Shown here one piece after another: positions 40,853 to 48,552 of a DNA stretch of 64,000 nucleotides. Under the pieces are notes generated by a model. The model saw only the letters and a list, made by a program, of their open reading frames with translations. It was not told the origin of the DNA and ran no database searches. Both the position numbers and the translations under genes were made by a program. The stretch is taken from contig JOEL01000011.1 of assembly GCA_000720995.1 (NCBI GenBank), positions 1 to 64,000 on the forward strand, in the 5' to 3' direction. The stretch comes from Streptomyces celluloflavus (GTDB taxonomy: Bacteria > Actinomycetota > Actinomycetes > Streptomycetales > Streptomycetaceae). The stretch's first letter is position 1; every line of letters starts with the position of its first letter.

Positions 40853-41689
40853 ATGGTCCAGGAGTGCCGACAGGGCGTATCGCGCCGGGACGGCCGGCCG
40901 ACCTTCGTGCTCGTGCACGGTGCGCACAGCAGTTCCTACGCGTGGTCGCCCGTTCTCCAGCGGCTTGCGCTGCTCGGACATCGCGCGCTCGCCGTTGACC
41001 TGCCGGGCCACGGTATGGACGCCCGTTTCCCGCTCTCCTACCAGGCGCCGCAGGATCTGGAGTCCTTCTCGGCGCAGCCGTCACCGCTGGCCGGGGTGAC
41101 GTGGGAGGAGAACGTCACCCACGTCGTGGCGGCGGTGCGCCGGGTCGCGGAGTACGGGCCGGTGGTCCTGGTGGGTACCAGCGGTGGCGGGGCGGTCATC
41201 AGCGGTGTGGGCAACGCGGTGCCCGACCTGATCAGCCGGATCGTGTACGTCTCCGCGTGGTGCTGCGTCCAACTGCCGAGCGTGGCCGACTACCTGGAGA
41301 CCCTGGGGCACCGGAACGTCGGCTCGGCCCTGGTCAACTGGCGCTCGGCCGACCCGCAGTTCCTGCACATGGCCAAGGAGGGGCTGATGGCCGAGGCGAC
41401 CGATGAGCAGTTCCGGGCCTGCCTGAACATCCTCGAACCCGCCGACTCCGCGCGGGTCCTCACCGCCGATGCCCGCGTCCAGGCCGGCACCTGGGGCCGG
41501 ATTCCCCGCACCTATATCCGCTTCGCCCAGGACCGGGCGATCCCGCTCGCCATGCAGGACCGGATGATCGCCGAGGCCGACGCGCTGACACCGGGGAACC
41601 CCTTCCAGGTCCACACCGTGGACACCGGCCACGTCGGCGTGCAGCTCCGGCCCGACGAGGTAGCGGCGATCCTCGACACGCTCGGGTGA
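40853..41689 (+). CDS. Alpha/beta hydrolase
   Basis: Protein of 278 residues. The oxyanion strand is VLVHGAHSSSYAW, the nucleophile elbow GTSGGG (Ser110), with VDLPGHGMD between them and DTGHVGVQLRP near the end carrying the catalytic His. It resembles the salicylate esterase/acetone-cyanohydrin lyase-like group of hydrolases, but the specific substrate is unknown. The ATG at 40853 has AGAGGAGCC upstream. The broken GtrA copy starts 17 bp after its stop. Confidence 0.87.
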   Translation: MVQECRQGVSRRDGRPTFVLVHGAHSSSYAWSPVLQRLALLGHRALAVDLPGHGMDARFPLSYQAPQDLESFSAQPSPLAGVTWEENVTHVVAAVRRVAEYGPVVLVGTSGGGAVISGVGNAVPDLISRIVYVSAWCCVQLPSVADYLETLGHRNVGSALVNWRSADPQFLHMAKEGLMAEATDEQFRACLNILEPADSARVLTADARVQAGTWGRIPRTYIRFAQDRAIPLAMQDRMIAEADALTPGNPFQVHTVDTGHVGVQLRPDEVAAILDTLG

Positions 41690-41705
41690 CGGGCCCCCGT
41701 TCCCG

Positions 41706-42134
41706 GTGGCACCGGTCGGCTGGGGACGCCGTCGGTGGCCCGGCGGGCTGCGCTGCCTGATAGGCGAACTCGGGAAGTCCGGCACCATGGGCGGGCTCGG
41801 CGTCCTGGTCAACCTGGGTGTCTTCCACCTGAGCCGCGCCGTGACCGACGCTGCGGTGGTCCGATGCAACGTCATCGCCACGGTCGTCGCCATCGCCCTC
41901 AACTACGTGGGGTTCCGGTACTTCGCGTACCGGGACTGCGACAAAAGCGGCCGCGCGAGGGAGCTCGTGCTGTTCGCGGCCTGCAGTGCGGTCGGCTTGG
42001 TCATCGAGAACGGCGTGCTCCACGTGGCGACGTACGCCTTCGACCGGAACAGACCGCTGCAGAGCAACATCTTCAAGTTCCCGGGTATCGGGCTCCCCAC
42101 ACCCCGGAACGTACCGGCGGACCAGTTGCGCTGA
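41706..42134 (+). pseudogene. Frameshifted GtrA-family gene (second copy)
   Basis: The first about 125 codons align with the intact GtrA at 47131-47640: GGLGVLVNLGVFHLSRAVTD and FNYLGLRYFAYRD-like sequence are both there. After KFPGIG the frame runs into PTPRNVPADQLR and a stop, while another frame still shows GTYRR, matching the WTYRTLVF end of the intact copy. A small deletion and frameshift therefore remove the last helix. The GTG at 41706 lacks a strong ribosome site. It is probably non-functional. Confidence 0.75.
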
Positions 42135-42744
42135 CCCCGGGCCGGAGTCCGAGTCGTACGCATCACGCCCCTCCGCGATCAGCCGCACAGCCAGAGGCGA
42201 CCCTCTCCCCGGGCACGGCCGCCCCTGACCGCATGCGGCCCGTCGAGCCTTGGCGCATCTCTGGATGCTTCGTCTGATTGGGGACGAAGCGTGTACTCGC
42301 TCCCTCTGTCTCACATCCTGCGCAAGATCCCCAAATAGCTCACTTAGGGTAGATTCATTAAATTATTACTCTATTTTGACGCAAGGATGGGGACGTGCGG
42401 GAAGCGATACGGCCGGTCAGTGGTAGGGGGATACGGCGAAGACCACGCACGTGCAGCGCCCCGAGGCCGATGGTTTCGACGGCTGCGCAGGCACTCCTCC
42501 CGCTCCGCCGGTACGCAGTACGTGCCATCCGCCCCGCATCGATACTTTCCAAGGTCGCCGACTGCAGGGGCACGCTCACGTACCCGGCTGCGGGCGGTGA
42601 GTGTGCCGCCCTCCGCCAGGTCTCACTGCGTTGCGCAGGACAGCGCCGGCACGGTGCTTCGGGGGTGTCGGCCGAGCTGCCGTCCCGGATGCGGCAGGCC
42701 CCGCTGCGGGTGCCGGCCTTCGCGACGCGGGTGCGAGGTGGCCG
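42135..42744. other. 610-bp region without a supported gene
   Basis: An AT-rich island at about 42335-42385 (GATTCATTAAATTATTACTC) is a likely promoter. A 117-codon open frame from GTG 42395 to TGA 42748 overlaps the next ATG, but its product is Arg/Pro/Cys-rich without a known domain, so it is not called. Confidence 0.5.
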
Positions 42745-44367
42745 ATGACACTGCGCGGCTCGTCCCGTAAGCACGCCAAGGTTGGCGGCGCGGCATCCGG
42801 ACGCCCCCGGTGGTATGCCCGGGGTGTCCAACTCTCCCCTCGGGCGACCGCCCTGTTGGGGCTGGTCGTTTTCGCCGTCTCGCTCGGGCTCTTCCTGTTT
42901 CGCTATCTGGTACCCGTACCGGTGGGGGCCTCCAATCAGGGTGACGGGTATCGGGCCACCTGCACGCTCGGCCTGATCCCGGAGACCCACGGGTTCCCGC
43001 GGTTCTACTCCTTCCTGCTCGCCGAGCTGAACCCGGATCCGGTGCAGTGCACCAACACCGTCGAGGCGTACTGGACCAGCCAGACGCTGCTGCTCGACCT
43101 GGGGCGTCCGCTGACCCACCTGCTCGGGTTGAAGGGCGAGGTCAACCTGCTCGCCGTCGGGCTCATCTGCTGCCTCATCGCGAGCGTGGCGATCGCCGCG
43201 ATGGCGATGGCACTCCGGGTCAGCCTGGCAGCCCGCGTCGCCATCGCCGCGCTGGTGTGGCTGATCGTCGCGGACGCGGCCTACTTCGACTACTTCGCCT
43301 CCCCGGTCGGAGAAGCCGTCGGCGTGCTGGGCATCCTCCTCATCTGCGCCGGAATCCCGCTGCTCGGCCGCGGCTTCATGGCCGGCTTCCCCGCCCTGGT
43401 GATGATCGGGGGCGGTGGCATGCTGGCAGTCGGCTCCAAGACCCAGCTGCTGGTGCTGACCGTGCCGGTCATGGCCATCCTGCTGCTCCGCACGGTCCGT
43501 ATAGGCAACCTGCGCGGACGGGTGGCCCGGCTGCTGGCGCCGCGTGTGCTGGGGGCAGTGGCCGCGCTGGGGGTGATCACGGTAGGCGCACTGAGCTACC
43601 AGTCGCAGCAGACCCACGACCGCTACATACGCATGAACCCCGTGGACACCATCTTCTCCGGCATCGTTGACGGCAAGCACGACACCGCCGGCGACCTGGA
43701 GTTCCTCGGGCTCCCGCAGGAATGGTCGAAGTACGCGGGCTACCACTTCTGGAGCCATCGCCAGAAGATCTCCCGCGACCCGCGCTACCAGGAGTTCCAG
43801 GACCAGCTGACCCTGGGCAACGTGGCCCAGTACTGGCTGCACCACCCCGGGCGCGCACTGGAGGTCGCGCAGCTGCGCGGCCAGCAACTGCTCGGCTTGC
43901 GCCCCGACTACCTCGGCAGTTACGCGCCCAGCGCCCACAAGCAGCCCAAGGAACAGGAACACCGCGTCACTTTCTTCACCACCGCTGCCCAAAGCGTGAA
44001 GGGGGCCGGGCTCTTCCTGCTCGTACCGCTATGGGCCGGGTCCACCTGGATCGGACTGCGGGCACTGCGCCGCGGACTGCGTCGCGGCGGCACCCACCTG
44101 GACCGGTCACTGGGCACGATGCTCCTCTTCCTGGTCACCGCCGCTGTCTCGCAATACCTGATCGCAGCCTTCGCCGAGGCCATAGAGAACGAGAAGCACA
44201 TGGTCTTCGCATCGTTCTCCACGCTCATGCTGCTGCCCGTGCTGCTGACGGTCTTCTGCGCCGGCCGGATCCGCAGACAGCAGCCGGCCCTGGCGGTGCC
44301 GTCCCAGACCAGGGTGTTGCCGAGGCCCTCAGCCGCCAGCAACATCCCGGAGAACAGCTGGTCGTAG
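42745..44367 (+). CDS. Large polytopic membrane protein, possibly glycan-related
   Basis: Protein of 540 residues with about ten membrane helices. After a basic start comes a helix (about 37-55), then an outside segment SNQGDGYRATCTLGL with acidic and Arg residues. A second outside part before FYSFLLAEL holds several Cys. Layout and position recall GT-C glycosyltransferases or WsfD-type glycan hexose transferases; I cannot confirm this. It neighbours a broken GtrA copy, and a GT2/nucleotidyltransferase/GtrA group lies just to the right. The ATG at 42745 is used; no strong ribosome site. Confidence 0.65.
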   Translation: MTLRGSSRKHAKVGGAASGRPRWYARGVQLSPRATALLGLVVFAVSLGLFLFRYLVPVPVGASNQGDGYRATCTLGLIPETHGFPRFYSFLLAELNPDPVQCTNTVEAYWTSQTLLLDLGRPLTHLLGLKGEVNLLAVGLICCLIASVAIAAMAMALRVSLAARVAIAALVWLIVADAAYFDYFASPVGEAVGVLGILLICAGIPLLGRGFMAGFPALVMIGGGGMLAVGSKTQLLVLTVPVMAILLLRTVRIGNLRGRVARLLAPRVLGAVAALGVITVGALSYQSQQTHDRYIRMNPVDTIFSGIVDGKHDTAGDLEFLGLPQEWSKYAGYHFWSHRQKISRDPRYQEFQDQLTLGNVAQYWLHHPGRALEVAQLRGQQLLGLRPDYLGSYAPSAHKQPKEQEHRVTFFTTAAQSVKGAGLFLLVPLWAGSTWIGLRALRRGLRRGGTHLDRSLGTMLLFLVTAAVSQYLIAAFAEAIENEKHMVFASFSTLMLLPVLLTVFCAGRIRRQQPALAVPSQTRVLPRPSAASNIPENSWS

Positions 44368-44405
44368 ACGGCCACGGCAGAACTGCTCGTCTCGACGTCG
44401 ATCGT

Positions 44406-44450
44406 CGGCCGGGCGGCCCGGAGGAACCACTTCTCCGGGCCGCCCGGCCG
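44406..44450 (+). terminator. Strong hairpin after the membrane protein gene
   Basis: A 17-bp perfect stem (44406-44422 with 44434-44450) with an 11-nt loop starts 38 bp after the stop. It has no U-run but is very stable. Confidence 0.85.
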
Positions 44451-44848
44451 AGGTCGTACTGCTGCGCACCGTGTCGCTCGCCCCCTGGCCACCCGTCGGG
44501 ATCCGCGGGCGCGGCAGACCAGGCGAAGTGCCTTCGCCTCACCAACGAACGGCGCGCCGCCTTTCGAGAGCGGTGGTTGCCCACTCCGAAGACGGCGCAC
44601 TCGGCCGCCCGGGGGCGCAGCCCGGTTCCATGGGAGCGGCCTCGCCCGCGTCGCAGTGACCGTCGACGCGGAGGGCTTCACGCACGAGCGCGGGAGCCGT
44701 GGCACCGTGACCGGATCAGTCGGCGCTTCAAGTGCCGTGACAGGCCGGGTGGCCGTTCATCGCGGCGCCTGTTCGCCGGAGTCGTTCTGCCGGGCGACGG
44801 CCGCCTCATGCCCTCTGTCGGGGACATCCGCTTCGGGCAGGTGCGGTC
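44451..44848. other. Intergenic, no gene seen
   Basis: GC-rich DNA with no recognisable coding, repeat or RNA feature between the terminator and the small coiled-coil gene. Confidence 0.4.
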
Positions 44849-45115
44849 ATGGCGGATGTGCCGGTGCGGGCGATGGAGCGGCGGGTGGCGCTGGTCGAAC
44901 GCGCCGGGCGGCTGCGCGAGAAGCTCGCCGAGACCGATGCCGAGGTCGCCCGGCTGGAGGCCGCGGAGGCGGTGTTCGGGCAGTTCGCCGAGGCGACGGA
45001 TTCCGGCCGGCCGGACGGCATGGTCGTGGCGCCGGGGGCGCTCACCTGCGGCCCGGCCGACCGCTCCCCCCACCGGGCGCCCGTATCCCGTCGAGCCGGA
45101 TGCGCCACGGCATGA
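44849..45115 (+). CDS. Small coiled-coil protein, possibly truncated
   Basis: Protein of 88 residues. Residues 5-50 are a clear amphipathic coiled coil (ERRVALVERAGRLREKL, ETDAEVARLEAAEAVFGQF). Codon bias over that part is strong. The last 35 residues are Pro/Arg/Ala-rich and overlap the 3' end of the convergent GT2 gene (45042-45115). It may be the remains of a longer gene whose end was replaced. Function unknown. Confidence 0.5.
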   Translation: MADVPVRAMERRVALVERAGRLREKLAETDAEVARLEAAEAVFGQFAEATDSGRPDGMVVAPGALTCGPADRSPHRAPVSRRAGCATA

Positions 45116-45896
45116 TCGCGGATTCGACCTGTACGGCGGCCGACATCTTGGACGCGCCTATCTGGCGCTCCTCGAAGTGGATGGGTATCTCCAGCGCGGT
45201 GAATCCGGCGCCGACGGCCTGGTACTTGAGCTCGACCTGGAAGCTGTAGCCGCTGGAGCGGACCTGGTCCAGCCGGGCGGCGCGGACCGCGTCGGCGCGC
45301 CACAGGACGAAGCCGGCCGTGGCGTCGCGCAGTCCGGTGCGGAGCACGGTGCTGACGTAGCGGTTCGCCCAGCGGGAGAGCAGCCGGCGGTGCAGACCCC
45401 ACTCCTCGGCCAGCCGGCCGCCGCACACATAGCGGCTGCCGACCACCAGGCCGGCGCCGGTGGACAGCGCGCTGCCCAGCATCTGCGGTACGTACTCGAC
45501 GGGGTGGCTGCCGTCGGCGTCCATCTGCAGCACATAGGCGGCGCCGTCGTCCACGGCCCGGGTCATACCGGCCGCGTACGCCCGGCCCAGACCGTCCTTG
45601 GTGGTGCGGTGCAGTACGTCGATCCGGCCCGGGTACTGCTCGGTGAGCTCCTCGGCGATCCGGCCGGTGCCGTCGGGGCTGTTGTCGTCGACGACCAGCA
45701 GGCGCAGCCCCTCCAGGCCGAGGGCCATCAGCTCCTTCGCCATACCGGGGAGGTTCTCGGCCTCGTTGTAGGTCGGCATCACGATGGTCAGGGCGGTACG
45801 GGCCCAGGCGTCGGGAAGCGGTGCGGGGAGCCGCGCGGTGTGCGGGGCCGGTGCGGTGGTAGCCACGTGCTCGGTGCTTTCTACGGGTCCGTGCAT
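45042..45896 (-). CDS. GT2 polyprenol-phosphate mannosyltransferase-like enzyme
   Basis: Protein of 284 residues of the dolichol-phosphate mannose synthase (DPM1/Ppm1) group. TIVMPTYNEAENLPGMA is the N-terminal sugar-nucleotide site. DDNSPDGTG is at about 70-78, DADGSHP about 126-132 holds the catalytic Asp, and RYVCGG and HFEERQIGASKMS follow. It likely moves mannose from GDP-mannose to a polyprenol phosphate for protein O-mannosylation or glycan synthesis. It lacks the C-terminal membrane domain, so GtrA or another partner may supply it. The start region is duplicated in a 21-bp repeat. Confidence 0.9.
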   Translation of the reverse strand: MHGPVESTEHVATTAPAPHTARLPAPLPDAWARTALTIVMPTYNEAENLPGMAKELMALGLEGLRLLVVDDNSPDGTGRIAEELTEQYPGRIDVLHRTTKDGLGRAYAAGMTRAVDDGAAYVLQMDADGSHPVEYVPQMLGSALSTGAGLVVGSRYVCGGRLAEEWGLHRRLLSRWANRYVSTVLRTGLRDATAGFVLWRADAVRAARLDQVRSSGYSFQVELKYQAVGAGFTALEIPIHFEERQIGASKMSAAVQVESAIMPWRIRLDGIRAPGGGSGRPGRR

Positions 45897-45930
45897 GCCA
45901 CGGAGAGTTCGGGTCCGTGCATGCCACGGA
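45884..45930. repeat. 21-bp perfect direct repeat over the GT2 start
   Basis: CGGGTCCGTGCATGCCACGG plus one A occurs at 45884-45904 and 45910-45930. The first copy contains the GT2 start codon. The second puts a copied ATG 26 bases upstream and out of frame. Confidence 0.93.
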
Positions 45931-45951
45931 AGGAAGTGCGGTGGGGCGGGT

Positions 45952-47034
45952 TCAGCAGTCGGCGGAGAAGCGGACGGAGGCGTCCGGCAGGCGCGTGTCG
46001 CACCACACCCGGACCCCCTTGCGCAGCTCGTTGTCGGCGCCCACCCGGGCGCCGTCGCCGACGACGGCGCCGTCCACGACGGTGCGCGCGCCGATCCGGG
46101 CGCCCGCGCCGACGAGGCTGTCGCCGATCCACGCGCCGTCCGCGACGCGCGCGCCGTCCAGCAGGACCGAGCCCTCGACCACGGCGCCCTCGGCCACTTC
46201 GGCGCCCGCGCCGACGACCGTGCCGCCGCCGAGCTTGGCGCCGGCGGCGACCTTCGCCCCCGGCAGCACCAGATACGGTCCGGGCTCGCCGGGCATGGCC
46301 GCGGAGGCCACGACGCCCCGTACGAGGTCGGCGGATGCCTGGACGAAGGCGTCCGGCCGGCCCAGGTCCAGCCAGTAGGTGCGGTCGACGACGCCCTGGA
46401 GGTGGGCCCCGTCCGCCAGCAGGCCGGGGAAGGTCTCGCGCTCCACGGAGACCGGACGGCCCGTGGGGATGGCGTCGATGACCTCCCGGCGGAAGACGTA
46501 GCAACCGGCGTTGATCTGGTCGGTGACGATCTCGGCGGGGCTGGTGGGCTTCTCGGTGAAGGCGAGCACCCGGCCCGTCTCGTCGGTGGGGACGAGCCCG
46601 AAGGCGCGCGGGTCCTCGACCCGGGTCAGATGCAGGGTGACGGCGGCGCGGGCCGCCTCGTGCCGCTCCACCAGGTGCGCGATGTCGAGGCCGGTGAGGA
46701 TGTCGCCGTTGAGGACGAGCACGGGCTCGGCCGGCGCCGAGGTCAGGGCGTCGGCGGCGGACCGGATGGCGCCGCCCGTGCCGAGCGGCTCCGCCTCGGT
46801 GACGTAGGTCAGCCGCAGTCCGAGCGCCGACCCGTCACCGAAGTACGGCTCGAACACCTCGGCCAGATACGACGTGGCGAGGACCACGTGGTCCACCCCG
46901 GCCGACTTGAGCCGGGCGAGCTGGTGCGCCAGAAACGGCACTCCGGCCGCCGGAACCATCGGCTTGGGGGTGTTCACCGTCAGGGGCCGCAGGCGAGTGC
47001 CTTTGCCGCCCACTAGCAGTACCGCTTCCGTCAC
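45952..47034 (-). CDS. Sugar-nucleotide pyrophosphorylase, mannose-1-phosphate guanylyltransferase-like
   Basis: Protein of 360 residues. The nucleotidyltransferase opening VGGKGTRLRPLTVNTPKP, then VLVLNGDILTG (Mg-binding Asp), FTEKP and NAGCYVFRREV are typical of ManC/GMPP-like enzymes. The last third is a left-handed beta helix with hexapeptide repeats (GARVADGAWIGDSLVGAG). It would supply GDP-mannose or a similar donor for the adjacent GT2. The GTG at 47034 follows CTGGGGA. Gap to the GT2 gene: 55 bp, same strand, so a two-gene operon is likely. Confidence 0.9.
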   Translation of the reverse strand: MTEAVLLVGGKGTRLRPLTVNTPKPMVPAAGVPFLAHQLARLKSAGVDHVVLATSYLAEVFEPYFGDGSALGLRLTYVTEAEPLGTGGAIRSAADALTSAPAEPVLVLNGDILTGLDIAHLVERHEAARAAVTLHLTRVEDPRAFGLVPTDETGRVLAFTEKPTSPAEIVTDQINAGCYVFRREVIDAIPTGRPVSVERETFPGLLADGAHLQGVVDRTYWLDLGRPDAFVQASADLVRGVVASAAMPGEPGPYLVLPGAKVAAGAKLGGGTVVGAGAEVAEGAVVEGSVLLDGARVADGAWIGDSLVGAGARIGARTVVDGAVVGDGARVGADNELRKGVRVWCDTRLPDASVRFSADC

Positions 47035-47130
47035 GCGAGTCCCCAGTCAGCCAGATGAGATTTTTTCACAAACGTTTACACTACATGCTGCTTATGCGCC
47101 TAAATCGGATGTCGTCCAGAGAAGGAACGA
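47035..47130. promoter_or_regulatory. Divergent AT-rich promoter region
   Basis: The 96-bp gap between the nucleotidyltransferase and GtrA genes is AT-rich (TTTTTTCACAAACGTTTACAC near 47060-47080), contrasting with its surroundings, so divergent promoters are likely. No clear -10/-35 pair can be fixed. Confidence 0.5.
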
Positions 47131-47640
47131 ATGAGCCCCCTGAGTCCCATACGCGAGCGCGACGGTGCCGGCGGACGGCTGCGCCGCCTGGTCCGTGAAC
47201 TCGCGAAGTTCGGCACGGTGGGCGGCCTCGGCGTCCTGGTCAACCTGGGCGCGTTCAACCTGTGCCGGGCGGTGACCGATCTCGCGGTGGTCCGGTGCAG
47301 CGTGATCGCCACGGTCGTCGCGATCGCCTTCAACTACCTGGGCCTGCGCTACTTCGCCTACCGGGACCGGGACAGCGGCGGACGCGCGAAGGAGCTGACG
47401 CTGTTCGCGGTCTTCAGCGCCATCGGCCTGGTCATCGAGAACGGCGTGCTCTACACCGCGACGTACGCCTTCGACTGGAACAGCCCGCTCCAGAACAACA
47501 TCTTCAAGTTCCTGGGCATCGGCATCGCCACGCTCTTCCGCTTCTGGACGTACCGCACGCTGGTCTTCAAGCAACCGGACCAGCCGCAGCCGCCGTTGCC
47601 CACGGCCCCCGAAGAGCGCCTGGCGAAAAGCTCCCGCTGA
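47131..47640 (+). CDS. GtrA-family membrane protein
   Basis: Protein of 169 residues with four membrane helices. GGLGVLVNLGAFNLCRAVTD, FNYLGLRYFAYRD and FRFWTYRTLVFK are family hallmarks. GtrA-like proteins flip or position polyprenol-linked sugars. It is divergent from the GT2/nucleotidyltransferase pair and likely works with them. The ATG at 47131 has GAAGGA upstream. A damaged copy lies at 41706. Confidence 0.92.
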   Translation: MSPLSPIRERDGAGGRLRRLVRELAKFGTVGGLGVLVNLGAFNLCRAVTDLAVVRCSVIATVVAIAFNYLGLRYFAYRDRDSGGRAKELTLFAVFSAIGLVIENGVLYTATYAFDWNSPLQNNIFKFLGIGIATLFRFWTYRTLVFKQPDQPQPPLPTAPEERLAKSSR

Positions 47641-47794
47641 GCGGGACGGGTGGGACGGGCGGGGCGCCGGCTGCCGTCCGAACCGCGAGGGCGGTGCCGC
47701 GCAGCCCGGACCCCAAGGGCGGCCGGCGAAGCTCCGGTTGAAGCGCGACGGCGGGTGTGAAACGTCACCCCGCCCACGTTTCGCACACCCGGGC

Positions 47795-47829
47795 GGTAAC
47801 AGCGTTACCCGTAGGGTACGTTGTTACTC
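47795..47829 (+). promoter_or_regulatory. Operator-like palindrome before TetR/carotenoid oxygenase
   Basis: GGTAAC-AGC-GTTACC is a perfect inverted repeat at 47795-47809, about 20 bp before the TetR start codon. A second GTTAC-like half lies at 47823-47827. It is a probable self-binding site for the TetR protein. Confidence 0.65.
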
Positions 47830-48552
47830 ATGAGCACGCTCTACCAAGACGCCCAGCGCGCCGGTCAGGAATCCGTGCGCACCACGATCCTCGACCGCGC
47901 CATCGATCTGCTGGTCACGGAGGGCCCCGCCGCCCTGACGATGCGCCGGATCGCCACCGACATCGGCTCGTCGACCAAGGTCCTCTACACCCTCTTCGGC
48001 GGGAAGGAGGGGCTGGTCGACGCGTTGTACCGGGAGGGGTTCGCGCGTCTGCGGCGGGCGCAGGAGCGAGTCCCCGCCGTGGACGACCCGTTGGCGCATC
48101 TGACCCAGCTCGGGACGGCCTACCGGGAGCACGCGCTGGCCGAACCGGCCTACTACCGGGTGATGTTCGAGCAGGCCGTACCCGGCTACCGGCCGAGCGC
48201 GGAGGCCCTGGCCGTGGCCGGGACCGCGTTCGACGCCTCGGCCGCGGCCGTGGCCGCCTGCATCGACGCCGGAGTCTTCCGGCCGGGCGACGCCGAGGAG
48301 ATCTCGAAGATCTTCTGGGCCGCGTCGCACGGCGCGGTGAGCCTGGAGATCGCCGGACACTTCACGGGGGATACGGCGGCCCGTCGCTATGCCGCCCTGA
48401 TGACGGCGGTGGGACGGGCGTTCAGCACCGACCCCGAGTCCATCCCGGTGTCCGTCCCCGAGCCCGGCCCTGATGCCGTCCCCGATGCCGTTCAGAAATC
48501 CGCCTCCTCTCCCTCCACCTCCGCCGCCGCGCGAGAAGGGCAGCAGTCATGA
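47830..48552 (+). CDS. TetR-family transcriptional regulator
   Basis: Protein of 240 residues. The HTH runs through ILDRAIDLLVTEGPAALTMRRIATDIGSSTKVLYTLFGGKEGL. The C-terminal ligand domain (TetR_C_13/WHG-like AYREHALAEPAYYRVMFEQ) is followed by a Pro/Ser/Ala-rich tail. The ATG at 47830 has no ribosome site, fitting a leaderless start just behind the palindrome. The stop overlaps the ATG of the carotenoid oxygenase (ATGA at 48549-48552), so regulator and enzyme are cotranslated. Confidence 0.9.
   Translation: MSTLYQDAQRAGQESVRTTILDRAIDLLVTEGPAALTMRRIATDIGSSTKVLYTLFGGKEGLVDALYREGFARLRRAQERVPAVDDPLAHLTQLGTAYREHALAEPAYYRVMFEQAVPGYRPSAEALAVAGTAFDASAAAVAACIDAGVFRPGDAEEISKIFWAASHGAVSLEIAGHFTGDTAARRYAALMTAVGRAFSTDPESIPVSVPEPGPDAVPDAVQKSASSPSTSAAAREGQQS

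Noticed and set aside
42395..42748. 117-codon frame overlapping the start of the membrane protein
   Set aside because: ATGA overlap is tempting, but composition is Arg/Pro/Ala-rich with weak codon bias, no ribosome site and no family.
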